Shown here: in pieces, positions 8,674-18,996 of the stretch
How positions within the stretch are numbered: the stretch's first letter is position 1
How the letters are laid out: every line of letters begins with the position of its first letter
Assembly: GCA_965200115.1 (NCBI GenBank)
Contig: OZ241336.1
Span: 3,844,001-3,908,000, forward strand
Source of the DNA: JAPOUP01 sp026708635
GTDB taxonomy: Bacteria > Pseudomonadota > Alphaproteobacteria > Rhodobacterales > Rhodobacteraceae
Direction: 5' to 3'
DNA length: 64,000 nucleotides
Position numbers and translations under genes: made by a program
Notes under the pieces: generated by a model
Database searches by the model: none
Told to the model about the DNA's origin: nothing
Seen by the model: the letters and a program-made list of their open reading frames with translations, nothing else

Positions 8674-10181
8674 TCCTTCCTCCCTTGCTTGGTGAGTTCC
8701 TCACATCCGAGGATTTCTGCATCGAGGCGATTGATGTCCGGCGCGAAACGCCAGACATGGGTCTCCTCGGGTTGAACCTCGCGCGCCCAGGCGGCGAGGA
8801 TATCCTTTTCGACGCGTCGTTCGCGCATGCGCTCGGCAATGGTCTGCGGCTTCCAGTCCCCGGTCAGCCGGTCCATCAGGCGGTCCCGCACGCCCGCACA
8901 GGTCGGGTCGGTCGCACGGTTGACCCGTTCTTCGGGATCCGTCCCGAGATGGAATAGCAGCGGCGGCGCGCTGTCGAAAATCAAGAGCTTCCAGTCATCC
9001 GCGCGGATCATGCGCTGCTGTACCGCTCGCCCGCCTGTCCAGTGGGGAACCGAATCCGTACAGTATTCGCTGAACGTCTCGTTGTTCCAGGGCGCCGACG
9101 CATCCCGCGCCACCGGCCAAAAGCTCCTGCCGTCGGCATTGGGCAATGGAGACGCACCCATCGCCTCAACCAGTGTTTGGCTGAGGTCGATCAGGTTCAC
9201 GACCTGGTCCCGCGTCTCGTTGGCCGGAAGAATGCCGGGCAGTCGCATAATCAGCGGGACCTTCACGCTTTCCTCGAAGAAAGTGTGTTTCCACCAAAGC
9301 CCGCGTTCTCCCAGATGGTCGCCATGATCGGAAGCGTAGACGATCAGCGTGCTGTCCAGCTCCCCGATCTCCTCTAGCGCGGCGAGGACCCGGCCAATCA
9401 TCTCATCCAGTCGATGCACCAGCCCCCAATAGGCGGCGCGTGCGCGATCCCGGTCCTCGAACGAAACATCGGAAATGGAACGCGCGGTGCGCCACCAAGC
9501 GTGCCATTCGCCCACTAGGTCTCCCGCGTCAAGCTCAGGCGCCGGCACCCTGCCTCGGTAGAATCCAAAGGTCTCCTTATCCACGACATAGGGTGGATGG
9601 GGGAGCATGAAGCCGACGGTCAGGCAAAATGGGCGATCCCCCGCGTTTCGCGCCGCTCCAAACTCTCGCAGCCACTGAACCGCGGCCGCCGCGACCTCTT
9701 CGTCCTTGACCTGATAGGCGGACAGGCCCGGGCCAGCGCATTCCAGCGACTGCCGGTTCGGATCGTTGGCACCGGAGATCACGCCCATGGATTGCCGGCG
9801 GGACCCAGGGTTGTTCGGCGAGTGGTCTCCGACCTGCCGCTTGGCGTACCCGTGAAGCTGGTCGGGACCGATTGCATGCAGGCGGCCGACCAATACGGGA
9901 TCGTAGCCGGCGGCGCCCGCCTTGTGCAGCCAGCTTGGGATGTCCGAGCGCAGCATGTCGTCGTTGGTCCAGCACTCCTGTCTGTGCGGCCAACGCGCCG
10001 TCAGGGTCGCCATCCTACTTGGGACGCAGATCGGCGACGGGCAATAGGCGTTCTCGAAGCGCACGCCCTCGCGTGCCAGGCGATCGATGTTCGGCGTCCG
10101 GACAACCGGATCGCCATACGCGCCCGAGACTTTCCGAGCGTGCTGGTCCGAGAATAGAAAAAGGACGTTAGGTGTGCTCAC
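8670..10181 (-). CDS. Type I sulfatase (formylglycine-dependent)
   Basis: 503 residues, no signal peptide, so cytoplasmic. The calcium site is set by SDQH near the N-terminus (FLFSDQHARK; family consensus DDQ-like). The catalytic Cys52, converted to formylglycine, lies in the canonical C-x-P-S-R core (ICVPSRMATLTAR). Other sulfatase landmarks are YASDHGDHLGERGLWWKHTF and a VPLIMRLPG stretch. It hydrolyses a sulfate ester, and the operon suggests the ester is imported and cleaved inside the cell. Choline-O-sulfate and arylsulfate are candidates; I cannot choose. A formylglycine-generating enzyme gene is not in this window. Confidence 0.92.
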   Translation of the reverse strand: MSTPNVLFLFSDQHARKVSGAYGDPVVRTPNIDRLAREGVRFENAYCPSPICVPSRMATLTARWPHRQECWTNDDMLRSDIPSWLHKAGAAGYDPVLVGRLHAIGPDQLHGYAKRQVGDHSPNNPGSRRQSMGVISGANDPNRQSLECAGPGLSAYQVKDEEVAAAAVQWLREFGAARNAGDRPFCLTVGFMLPHPPYVVDKETFGFYRGRVPAPELDAGDLVGEWHAWWRTARSISDVSFEDRDRARAAYWGLVHRLDEMIGRVLAALEEIGELDSTLIVYASDHGDHLGERGLWWKHTFFEESVKVPLIMRLPGILPANETRDQVVNLIDLSQTLVEAMGASPLPNADGRSFWPVARDASAPWNNETFSEYCTDSVPHWTGGRAVQQRMIRADDWKLLIFDSAPPLLFHLGTDPEERVNRATDPTCAGVRDRLMDRLTGDWKPQTIAERMRERRVEKDILAAWAREVQPEETHVWRFAPDINRLDAEILGCEELTKQGRKE

Positions 10182-10840
10182 AGCCCTATCTCTCCTTCGC
10201 CGAGCGCCCTCCGTCGGGAGGTCGTCAGGTGAGCCGTCAGAGCCTCGACGGTTCCGCCCTCATCGCCACTGAGGATCGCCCTGATGATTTCGACGTGTTC
10301 CTCCATCGCCACCGCCAGGCGTCCGGCGCTGTACGCTCCGTTCGATCGGATGAGGCGCACCCGGTCCTCGATGTTCTGATAGGTGTCCGCGATCAACGAG
10401 TTCCGGAAGGTGGCGACCAGCAGGGCATGCAATTCGAGATCAACCTGAAGCCCTTCCGCAAGCAGGTCCGCATCCTCATCGGAAGCGTCAAGTGCCCGAG
10501 CCCTCAGTTCCGATGTGCGCTCCAGAAGCTGACCGAGGCACCCAGTCATCGGGGCGCGGGCCATCCGCCGCGCGGCCTCCTGCTCGATCAGCAGGCGGAA
10601 CTGAAAGGACTCGTTGATGAACTTGATGTTGATGTCCGCGATCTGGACGCCGCGTTGGGGAAGCAGGTTTATCAATCCCTCAGCCTCAAGCCGCTTAAGC
10701 GCCTCACGCACCGCGCCCATCGGGCTGTCAAGCAAGTCGCACAGCTGGCGCTGGGTCACAAAGGAACCCGGGGTCAGGGTCCGATCGAACAGCCGGCTCT
10801 TGAACCTTTCGTAAGCTACCTTTCGAAGCGGTGCGGTCAA
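10178..10840 (-). CDS. GntR-family transcriptional regulator with FCD domain
   Basis: 220 residues. The N-terminal winged helix-turn-helix reads FVTQRQLCDLLDSPMGAVRE then ALKRLEAEGLINLLPQRGVQ; the C-terminal FCD domain is all-helical (FQFRLLIEQEAARRMA onwards) with the later His residues that ligate metal or effector. The start is a TTG at 10840, preceded by an AAGGAG ribosome site five bases upstream; no ATG fits better. It is the first gene of the sulfatase/ABC operon and overlaps the sulfatase start by 4 bases, so it probably regulates itself and the operon in response to the imported compound. Confidence 0.9.
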   Translation of the reverse strand: MTAPLRKVAYERFKSRLFDRTLTPGSFVTQRQLCDLLDSPMGAVREALKRLEAEGLINLLPQRGVQIADINIKFINESFQFRLLIEQEAARRMARAPMTGCLGQLLERTSELRARALDASDEDADLLAEGLQVDLELHALLVATFRNSLIADTYQNIEDRVRLIRSNGAYSAGRLAVAMEEHVEIIRAILSGDEGGTVEALTAHLTTSRRRALGEGEIGL

Positions 10841-10867
10841 AGCTGTCTCCTTATAACTGATTACTCA

Positions 10868-10894
10868 ATTATTTCTTACCTGTGACTTAGTCAA
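10868..10894 (-). promoter_or_regulatory. Candidate promoter and operator of the gntR-sulfatase operon
   Basis: On the minus strand a TTGACT (-35-like) at 10894-10889 lies upstream of an AT-rich TAATTG/AATAAT box near 10873-10867, then the ribosome site and TTG start. The -35 overlaps a perfect 11-base palindrome TGACT-T-AGTCA at 10883-10893, and a partial copy (TGATTACTCA) lies at 10858-10867. Palindromes at promoters are the usual binding sites of autoregulated FCD regulators. The -10 match is weak. Confidence 0.4.
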
Positions 10895-11493
10895 GCGCCC
10901 ATGACGATTCATCAGAACTTTCCCACGCTCTTTTTTGTGTTCGGGTGGCGCAGATTCTGGCACACCTGATCGACAGTCCGGCGGCCATGGGCCTACGCGG
11001 GAGACGCTTTCCGGTGCCGGGTGATTCGTTTCCGATGTCCGGCAGTTTTCCGACGGGGCCTGGACTTTATGGATCGTTGGGGGCGGGTGCGAACGCGGAG
11101 TTATCCTGAACGGCCCGCCCGTCGGTTTCAGTGGCCCGCCGACAATGCAGCCCAGTGGCGAAGTCGTGATGATGTCGCGGGATGGTTGGGCGCCCGTCGC
11201 GGTCTGCCGGGCTCAGAAGCGATTGCCCTGGTAATGCGCCCGTCACCCACCCGATCAACTTCCGCGAGCAGCAACAGCACAATCGCGCAGATTGCCGGGG
11301 AGGTGTTGGTGACCGACAGCCGGGCTGCCTGCCGTCGAACCGGGCCCAAGGGGCCGCGCGGATCCCGAGGGAGGCGGGGCGCGGCGGCTGACCGCGCCGC
11401 GCGACCGATTCCAGGGATTGCATAACTGTGTAAACCTTCCTAGGCTGCGGCATTCGCGGACAGTCGTTCAGGTGACGTGTGAAAGACGGCGGA
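10895..11493. other. Intergenic stretch with a diverged direct repeat
   Basis: No convincing gene between the divergent gntR and iclR genes. Bases 11089-11246 match 20819-20978 (see the repeat entry). The remainder is GC-rich with no codon structure. Confidence 0.6.
11089..11246 (+). repeat. Diverged direct repeat, copy 1
   Basis: About 158 bases align with 20819-20978 in the same orientation. Shared blocks include GCGAACGCGG, TTATCCTGAA, GGCGAAGTCGTGATGATGTC, GCGATTGCCCTG and AATGCGCCCGTCAC, separated by substitutions and short indels. Neither copy holds an intact reading frame. The two copies bracket the iclR/Dpp-type catabolic operon. They look like remnants of the same mobile or repeated element; I cannot name it. 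Confidence 0.75.
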
Positions 11494-12249
11494 ATGCCCA
11501 GGAAGCGGGTGGGCGCGATCGACAGGGCGCTGCAGATACTCGACGCCCTGACCGCGCGCGCCGAGCCGATGAGCGCCTACGAGCTGGCGCGCGCGGTGGG
11601 GGCCCCCGCCTCGACCGTCTACAAGATCGCCGAGGAGCTGGTCGGCCGCGCGATGCTCGTCCGCGACGGGGACGGCGCTCTGTGGCTCGGGCCGCGCCTC
11701 ATGCGGTACGGCCTGACCTACCGCGCGAGGATGGACGCGTTCGCCGACGCCAGGCGGGAAATGGAGCGGCTCTGCGCGGAGGTCGGGGAAACGGTGCAGA
11801 TCTGCGTCCGGGACGAGGACATGATGAGCGTCATAGGGATGGCCCGCGGCAAGGGGCATTTCAACGTCGCCTCCGAGGTGGGGACGCGGGTTCCGCTGAA
11901 CTGGACGGCGTCGGGCCGCCTGCTGCTCGGGCACCTTCCGGCCGGGGAGCGGCGCGGGATCTTCGCCCGCACGGCCAGGCCCTCCGACACCGGGCTGGCC
12001 GAGACCGACGCGGACCGGCTGGCCCGGGTGTCAGGCGACGAATTCAGGGCGCGGGTCGCCGTCCAGATGGGCGCGTCGGAATACGCCGTCGCCTGCATCG
12101 CGTCCCCCATCCGCGACGAGCGGGGGGCGTGCGTCGCCACGATCTCGATCGTGCTGCCCGAATCGCGCGCGCGCGCGGAGCTGCCGCGGTTCATCCAGGC
12201 CGTGACCGGGGCCGCGGGGAACCTTGACCGCACCGCATTGCCGGGCTGA
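11494..12249 (+). CDS. IclR-family transcriptional regulator
   Basis: 251 residues from the ATG at 11494 (an in-frame GTG at 11479 would add five). The N-terminal winged helix reads RVGAIDRALQILDALTARAE, then MSAYELARAVGAPASTVYKI; the C-terminal effector domain has LNWTASGRLLLGHLP and YAVACIASPIRDERG, as in IclR proteins. It converges on the minus-strand operon that ends at 12400 and is the only regulator near it, so it probably controls uptake and breakdown of that operon's substrate. Function in detail is unknown. Confidence 0.9.
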   Translation: MPRKRVGAIDRALQILDALTARAEPMSAYELARAVGAPASTVYKIAEELVGRAMLVRDGDGALWLGPRLMRYGLTYRARMDAFADARREMERLCAEVGETVQICVRDEDMMSVIGMARGKGHFNVASEVGTRVPLNWTASGRLLLGHLPAGERRGIFARTARPSDTGLAETDADRLARVSGDEFRARVAVQMGASEYAVACIASPIRDERGACVATISIVLPESRARAELPRFIQAVTGAAGNLDRTALPG

Positions 12250-12399
12250 TGCCCTCGCTTCCGGCCGAATGGCGACGGTTCCCGCAACGATCAAGCGATC
12301 AGGCCCGGCCGCCGCTTGCGGCGCGGCGTTATGGCGGCACTCGAAGAGGGGTGGATGCAATCGCCGGCGCGGTCGCGGCGACATGGGCGTCAGGAGCCC

Positions 12400-13599
12400 C
12401 TATTTCCCTTCTTCGTTGCCCCAGGAAAGGTACCCATCCGTTCCGCCATTTCGCGCCGACGCAAGATCTTCCGGCATCTGACCGAGCGCATCATGATCCG
12501 TGAGCAATTCGAGAAGTGCGTTAGCCACGATTTCGGCCTGGCCGGGTTTGAGGTTGCACGGATCGAGCTGAAAGTATCCGAGCTCCACCTCGTGATTGCG
12601 CACGATGATCGGGGTTGGCCGGTTTGCCAGAGCGGAAGCTATGCCAGAGGCGTCGGCCCCCAATCTTAGGGCATCGATCATGACCTGCAGGCGATCGAGC
12701 GGGTTGCCGGTGGGGTCGGGGACAGGCGTCGCCTTTACCCCGTCGATTCCGGCCAGCGCCTCGGTCCAGAGAGCCAGCGCCGCTCGTTCCCGTTCCCTGA
12801 CGCCCTCATGGTCCCGCGTTTCCCAGGCCTCGAGCGCGGCGATCGCTCCGGCGATGCTCTCCTTGCCGATTTTCATGCCTCTGCCAATCCCGATGTTCTG
12901 CAGATACGCCGCGCGCACGAGATCGCGCCGACCCGCAACGATGCCGGATGTCGGGCCGCCAAGGAACTTGTGGCCTGAATAGATGACCAGGTCCGCGCCA
13001 GCGGCCAGGAATCCGCGCAGGTCGTATTCCGACGCCGCATCCACGATCACCGGCACATCGGCTTCGTGGGCGATCTCGGCAAAGCGGTCGAGAGGCACCT
13101 GCCCGTAATGGACCACATGGTGCGATACGACAAAAAGCGCCGCCGAAACCTCCGGGCCCATGGCCGCGTGAAGCGCGTGGTCGGTGCAGAGCGTTGATTG
13201 TCCCACGGGCAGGACCTCGCCACCGGTAATCTCGACTGATTGCGACAACGGCGCGCCGTAATGGCACAGATGGCCTAACTGAACCGCAATCCTGGGCTTG
13301 GGGCCGGGGTTGCGGGGCAGGGCCTCCGCGCGGCCCGGATCGATACCGGTCATGCAGCCGGCGACAGAAAGGCTGATCCCCGCCGAGGCTGACGCTGTCA
13401 TGAACCCCGCCTGGGCACCGGTAAGGCGTTCGATGGCCTCGCTCGCGCGGGTCTGCAGCTCGTGCATGTTGACGAAATGGCCCATCATCGCGGCGGTGGC
13501 GTCGCGGACTGGGGAAGACGTAATGGATGCCCCGAGACCTGTCATGGTGCCGGATACATTGATTACGGGCGAAAGTCCGAGGGGTGGTGTATCAGTCAT
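12400..13599 (-). CDS. SelA-like PLP-dependent enzyme (DgaE / D-glucosaminate-6-phosphate ammonia-lyase-like family)
   Basis: 399 residues of fold-type I PLP enzyme: early VINVSGTMTGLGASITS, the cofactor region MTASASAGISLSVAGC, the Asp contact in VPVIVDAASEYDLRG, and the Schiff-base lysine in VIYSGHKFLGGPTSGIVAG. The pattern matches the selenocysteine-synthase-like family that includes D-glucosaminate-6-phosphate ammonia-lyase, and is not true SelA. Relatives of this type occur beside amidohydrolases like the one at 16026. It overlaps the RidA gene by 8 bases and ends the operon. It probably removes ammonia from an amino acid or amino sugar acid, with RidA clearing the imine. Confidence 0.8.
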   Translation of the reverse strand: MTDTPPLGLSPVINVSGTMTGLGASITSSPVRDATAAMMGHFVNMHELQTRASEAIERLTGAQAGFMTASASAGISLSVAGCMTGIDPGRAEALPRNPGPKPRIAVQLGHLCHYGAPLSQSVEITGGEVLPVGQSTLCTDHALHAAMGPEVSAALFVVSHHVVHYGQVPLDRFAEIAHEADVPVIVDAASEYDLRGFLAAGADLVIYSGHKFLGGPTSGIVAGRRDLVRAAYLQNIGIGRGMKIGKESIAGAIAALEAWETRDHEGVRERERAALALWTEALAGIDGVKATPVPDPTGNPLDRLQVMIDALRLGADASGIASALANRPTPIIVRNHEVELGYFQLDPCNLKPGQAEIVANALLELLTDHDALGQMPEDLASARNGGTDGYLSWGNEEGK

Positions 13600-14083
13600 T
13601 GCCTACGTCCAGGGAAAAGATGCTTTCGATCTCTACGGTGATCCGGTTGGGCAAGGAGGCGACACCAAACGAGGAGCGCGCGTGCACGCCCTCGGGGCCA
13701 AATACCTCGGCCAGCAGGGCCGAGGCGCCGTCAATCACGTAGGGATGCCGCTCGAAGTCTGTTGTGGCATTCACGAGGCCAAGGAGTTTTACCACGCCGG
13801 TAACCCTGTCGAGCGTACCGAATCGGGCACGGAGCGCGGAAAGCATGTTGATCGTGACCAGCTTCGCGTGCCTACGGGCCGTCTCGGCATCGACGTCGCC
13901 ACCGACCTTGCCCCGCAGCGGCGTGCCGTCAGCCGTCACCGGACCTTGCCCCGAAACATAAGCCAGTTCGCCATGCACCTTTACGTTACAGAACGCGCCA
14001 ATCGGTGAGGGTGGCGCTTCGGGAAGTATGATCCCAAGTCGAGCAAGTCTGGCTTCTGGTGTTTGGAAATCAGTCTCGTACAT
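13592..14083 (-). CDS. RidA/YjgF-family protein
   Basis: 163 residues. The ATG at 14083 overlaps the end of the upstream ATPase gene by 14 bases; longer frames would run deep into that gene. The protein matches the long RidA subgroup (YjgF-YER057c-UK114), with ARLGIILPEAPPSPIGAF, ELAYVSGQGPVTADG and a C-terminal RSSFGVASLPNRITVEIES. Known family members hydrolyse reactive enamine/imine products of PLP enzymes. Its place directly before a PLP lyase fits that role in the cytoplasm. Confidence 0.9.
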   Translation of the reverse strand: MYETDFQTPEARLARLGIILPEAPPSPIGAFCNVKVHGELAYVSGQGPVTADGTPLRGKVGGDVDAETARRHAKLVTINMLSALRARFGTLDRVTGVVKLLGLVNATTDFERHPYVIDGASALLAEVFGPEGVHARSSFGVASLPNRITVEIESIFSLDVGND

Positions 14084-15033
14084 CGAACTTCCGGCAGTAC
14101 ACGGTATGGTTTGCCCCCGCGCGACGGGGAGTGGGTACGCTGGCGGCGCAGTCCCCGTCGGCGTGCGGGCAGCGGGTGCGGAAAACGCATCCGCCGGGTG
14201 GATCGAGCGGGCTTGGAATGTCACCCGTCAGAATGGTGCGATTCCGCGCCGCCGTTGGATCGGGCACGGGAACGGCGGAAAGCAGCGCCTGCGTATAGGG
14301 GTGGCCCGGACAGGAATAGAGCGGACGCGCGGGACCGATTTCGGCGATCCGTCCCAGGTACATCACGACGATCTGGTCGCAGAGGTATTCCACGACGGAC
14401 AGGTCATGGGCGATGAACAGCATGGTCAGGTTCCGACGCTCGCGCAGTTCAAGCAGAAGGTTCAGGACCTGGGCCTGGATGGAGACGTCGAGCGCCGAGA
14501 CGCTTTCGTCCGCCACGATAAAGTCGGGTTCCAGGGCCAGGGCACGGGCGATGCCGATGCGTTGCCGCTGGCCTCCCGAGAACTCGTGCGGAAACCGGAG
14601 CATCGCGTCCGGCGAAAGGCCGACCTCCTCCAGCAGAGCGGCAACCCGCTCCTTTCGGTCGGCCGAGGTACCTACGCCATGCGCGCGAAGTCCCTCGGCA
14701 ATGATCGGACCGACTTTCAGCCGCGGATTGAGCGAGGAAACCGGGTCCTGGAAAATGATCTGCATGCGCCTGCGCGCGGCGCGCAGCGCCTTGGGCCTGA
14801 GCGCGTTCAGATCCGAGCCGTCAAAAATCGTCTGGCCCTCACTCGGTTCAATCAACCGCAGCAATGCCCGGCCAAGGGTGGTTTTTCCCGATCCGCTTTC
14901 GCCGACAAGTCCGGTGATTGAGCCATGGGGAATGTCAAAACTGACGTCACTTACCGCGTGAACGACACCGCGCGGGCTATGGAACCGCTTGGACAGATTG
15001 CGGATCCGCAGCAGGGGTTCAACGGTGGCGGCT

Positions 15034-15041
<8 letters not shown>
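14070..15041 (-). CDS. Oligopeptide/dipeptide-type ABC transporter ATP-binding protein (DppF type)
   Basis: 323 residues from the ATG at 15041, which overlaps the upstream ATPase stop by 8 bases. Motifs: Walker A GLVGESGSGKTTLGRAL, signature FSGGQRQRIGIARALAL, Walker B FIVADESVSALDVSIQ, switch LFIAHDLSVVEYL, and the C-terminal oligo_HPY extension CPGHPYTQALLSAVPVPDP with Cys residues (GGCVFRTRCPHADGDC) typical of DppF/OppF, which often bind an Fe-S cluster. It works with DppD-like 15034 and the permeases at 17143 and 18003. Confidence 0.93.
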
Positions 15042-16025
<984 letters not shown>

Positions 16026-16029
<4 letters not shown>

Positions 16030-17141
16030 GCGCCCCTCCGCGCCGCCGGTTCATCCGAAGCGCCAAGAACGGTGAAGCGCGGCTCGAACACTTTGGATAG
16101 GCTGGCCGTCGTCCCCCGGCTGTCCGTGGCCACCAGATCGCTGTCGACCAGATCAAACGCGGTGAGGTCCGCGCGCTGCCCCGGCGCCAGCCCATTGCGG
16201 GCACCAAGTCCCAAAACGGTCCGGGGGCGCTCGGTCACGCCGGAGAGCACTTCATCGAAAGGCAGGCCCATGGCCAGGAGCTTGCTCATGGTGGTTGCCA
16301 GATCATGCACCGGTCCGTCAATATTGCGTTTGTGCAGATCGGTCGAAATCGAGAACGGCAATAGCCCGTCGCCAATCGCCCTCCGTGCGGTTTCAAAGCA
16401 AAAGGATGCCTGACCGTGACCGATATCCATCAATACGCCTTCCGCGGCCAGGCGTTTGGCCCGGGTGAATAGCGCCGGGGTATCCGAGATCGATCCGGCC
16501 CGCTTCCCGTTGAAACAGTGCGTTACGATGTCGCCGGGGCCGAGGATGTCGAATACCTCGTCAATCAGCGGCAGGGGCTCTCCAACATGAACCATCAGTG
16601 GCATGTTCAGGATTTCCGCGACGCGCTTGGCAACTTTGGCCGGACCGATGCCCCAGGCGCCCGCAATCACGCCGGACGCACGGACCTTGATGCCGCAGAT
16701 GACATCCGAGTTGGCTTCCGCGACCTCCAGTGTCCGGTCCACGTCAACGAACCTGAGATCAACCAGCTCCGGGACACGGTTGCAGGCGACAAGTCCGATG
16801 GATCCGATGTTGAGAAAGGCCTTGATCGTCTCGGGCCGCCTTTCGATCACATATTCCCGCAATCCGTGAAACGCCGCCTCTCCCGCCGAACCCGCGTCCG
16901 CCATCGCGGTCACACCCGTCGGGCGTCCCGCGTCGGAGGCGCGGACGGAGATATCCGTGCCGCCATGCCAGACATGTACGTGCAGGTCACACCATCCGGA
17001 AGACAGGAACGCGCCCTTTGCGTCGATTACCCTGGCATTGGGCCGGGACGTTTCGGCGATCATCCCATTGTCGTCTACGTGAATTTCGGAGGGGGCGGTG
17101 TCAAACCCGACGGGACGGAAGTTTCGCAGCGTCAGCGCCAT
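16026..17141 (-). CDS. Amidohydrolase/deacetylase-family metallohydrolase
   Basis: 371 residues from the ATG at 17141, one base after the permease stop; longer frames are non-coding. The metal site motif DLHVHVW near residue 54 is the HxH of amidohydrolases. Later MVHVGEP, IVTHCFNG, MDIGHGQASF and STDLHKRN supply the other His and Asp ligands. The family (EF_0837-like, formerly labelled dihydroorotase) is often found beside the SelA-like enzyme present at 12400. It probably hydrolyses an N-acyl or cyclic amide of an imported amino compound in the cytoplasm. The exact substrate is unknown. Confidence 0.87.
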
Positions 17142-17142
17142 G

Positions 17143-18003
17143 TCAGAGATCCCGTGCCAGACGCGGATCAAGCGCGTCGCGCAGCCCGTCGCCAATGAGT
17201 TGAAGCGCCAGAACGGAGATCGAGATGGCCAGCCCGGGCAACAGGATGAGAAACATTGCCTGGTCGAGGTATTGCCGGCCCTCGTTGACCATCGTGCCCC
17301 AGGTGGGTGTCGACGGGTCGATGCCCACACCCAGAAAGCTGAGACCCGCCTCGGCCAGCATGGCGTAGGCGAAAATGAAGGTGGCCTGGACGATAATGGG
17401 GGACAGAATGTTCGGAAGCACGTGGCGCACCATGATTGACGGGGTCGTCACCCCGAGCGCGGTTGCGGCCTCAACGAACGGAAGTTCCCGGATCACCAGC
17501 GTCGAGGCGCGCACGACGCGGGCGATCCGCGGGGCATAGACGATGGAAAGCGCGATGATCACGTTGATCGCCGAGCCACCCATGATCGAGACCAGCGCGA
17601 TGGCCAGAAGAATGTCGGGAAATGCCATCATCGCGTCGACGAGGCGTGAAAGCGGCGCGTCAAGGCGTCTGAAGAATCCGGCACACAGGCCAATGGCTAT
17701 TCCGACAAGAGAGGAGAGGGCGGCGACGCCGAGCCCAACGCCGAGCGAGACGCGACCGGCGTAAAGCAGGCGTGAGGCGACATCCCGGCCAAAGGCGTCG
17801 GCACCCAGCCAATACTCGGCGCCGGGTTCGGTAAGGCGCGCGCGCACGTTCATCTGGTCCGGATCGCCCCGCGCGACCCACGGCGCGCATGCGCAGAGCA
17901 CCACGATGACCGAAAGAAAAACCAGCGCCACAAGAACCGCGCGCCGCGAAAAAAGAAGATCGAGGAATCTCACCTCGATCGGAGAGGCGGGCGCGCCGGC
18001 CAT
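17143..18003 (-). CDS. Oligopeptide/dipeptide-type ABC transporter permease (DppC type)
   Basis: 286 residues with an N-terminal cytoplasmic stretch, a first membrane segment (AVLVALVFLSVIVVLCACAP), the LGADAFGRDVASRLLYAGR signature of DppC/OppC, and the ATPase loop ALGVTTPSIMVRHVLPN. The C-terminal FLGVGIDPSTPTWGTM is also diagnostic. It overlaps the upstream permease stop by one base. With the DppB-like protein it forms the inner-membrane channel. Confidence 0.93.
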   Translation of the reverse strand: MAGAPASPIEVRFLDLLFSRRAVLVALVFLSVIVVLCACAPWVARGDPDQMNVRARLTEPGAEYWLGADAFGRDVASRLLYAGRVSLGVGLGVAALSSLVGIAIGLCAGFFRRLDAPLSRLVDAMMAFPDILLAIALVSIMGGSAINVIIALSIVYAPRIARVVRASTLVIRELPFVEAATALGVTTPSIMVRHVLPNILSPIIVQATFIFAYAMLAEAGLSFLGVGIDPSTPTWGTMVNEGRQYLDQAMFLILLPGLAISISVLALQLIGDGLRDALDPRLARDL

Positions 18004-18944
18004 CAGTACCTCACCCGTTTGTCAACCAGCAGATAGGCAAGGTCCGTCAAGAGGTTGATAAGGACATAAAGCGATGCGACCACGATCAGCGTTCCCTGGA
18101 TGACCGGATAGTCCCGGCGCAATACCGCACTGACCACGAGATTGCCCATGCCGGGTATATTGAAAACGCGCTCGGTCACAACGGCGCCGGACACCAGTAG
18201 CGCGAAAGTCAGGCCGATCACGGTTATGATCGGGATCGCGGCATTCTTGAGGGCATGGCGCAGTAAGACGCGCATCTCGCCCATGCCTTTCGAGCGTGCG
18301 GTCCGGATGAAATCCTCACCCAGAATGTCCAGCATCGACGTACGCGTGAAGCGGAGGATCAGTGCGGAATTGACGATGCCGAGCACGATCGAGGGCAACA
18401 GGAGATGCCTCATCCGCTCCCAGAATAGCGCGTCCGGACCGCCGTAACCCGATGCGGGGAACCAGCCCAGATCGGTGGCAAGGTATCTCTGGAGCATGAG
18501 TCCGGTCCAGAAACTTGGCACCGACGCGGCGAGCATGGCCGTGCTGATCGCGGCCTGGTCAAGGAAAGAACCCCGCCGGTAGGCAACATAAATTCCTATC
18601 GGAACGGCAATGATAAGGGCGATTATCAGCGAAAAGAGCGAAAGGAAGACCGTCGGCTCCGCCCGCCCCAAAAGCACTTCGGTCACCGGCTGTCTGAAGA
18701 AGATCGACGTACCCAGATCACCGCGGACGGCGTTACCCATGAACGCGAGGTACTGGACGATGATCGGTCTGTCGAGCCCGAGTTGCCGACGCAGTTCGGC
18801 GGCATCCTCCGCTGTGGCCTCGGGACCCAGCATCAGCGCCGCGGGGTCGCCCGGCGCAAGTCGAACTATAATGAACGCAATGGTCAGAACCAGGAAAATG
18901 ACAACGGCCATCCCCAGGAGACGACGTATCAGATAGCCGCGCAT
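18003..18944 (-). CDS. Oligopeptide/dipeptide-type ABC transporter permease (DppB type)
   Basis: 313 residues starting MRGYLIRRLLGMAVVIFLVL, the typical DppB/OppB opening with a first membrane segment. It has the VRLAPGDPAALMLGPEAT periplasmic loop, the permease loop TARSKGMGEMRVLLRHALKN and the VFNIPGMGNLVVSAVLRRDYP motif. It partners with the DppC-like protein at 17143. A stable hairpin separates it from the binding-protein gene upstream, which may lower its expression relative to that gene. Confidence 0.93.
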   Translation of the reverse strand: MRGYLIRRLLGMAVVIFLVLTIAFIIVRLAPGDPAALMLGPEATAEDAAELRRQLGLDRPIIVQYLAFMGNAVRGDLGTSIFFRQPVTEVLLGRAEPTVFLSLFSLIIALIIAVPIGIYVAYRRGSFLDQAAISTAMLAASVPSFWTGLMLQRYLATDLGWFPASGYGGPDALFWERMRHLLLPSIVLGIVNSALILRFTRTSMLDILGEDFIRTARSKGMGEMRVLLRHALKNAAIPIITVIGLTFALLVSGAVVTERVFNIPGMGNLVVSAVLRRDYPVIQGTLIVVASLYVLINLLTDLAYLLVDKRVRY

Positions 18945-18960
18945 GCTGTTTTACCGGCGG

Positions 18961-18989
18961 TTCGGGGGCCGGAATTACCGGCCCCCGAA
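18961..18989 (-). promoter_or_regulatory. Perfect hairpin between the binding-protein and permease genes
   Basis: A 12-base perfect inverted repeat (TTCGGGGGCCGG at 18961-18972; CCGGCCCCCGAA at 18978-18989) with a 5-base loop lies in the 52-base gap after the binding-protein gene. No U-tract follows, so it is more likely an mRNA-stabilising or attenuating structure than a full terminator. Such structures commonly raise the level of the binding protein over the membrane subunits. Confidence 0.6.
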
Positions 18990-18996
18990 GTGTTGG

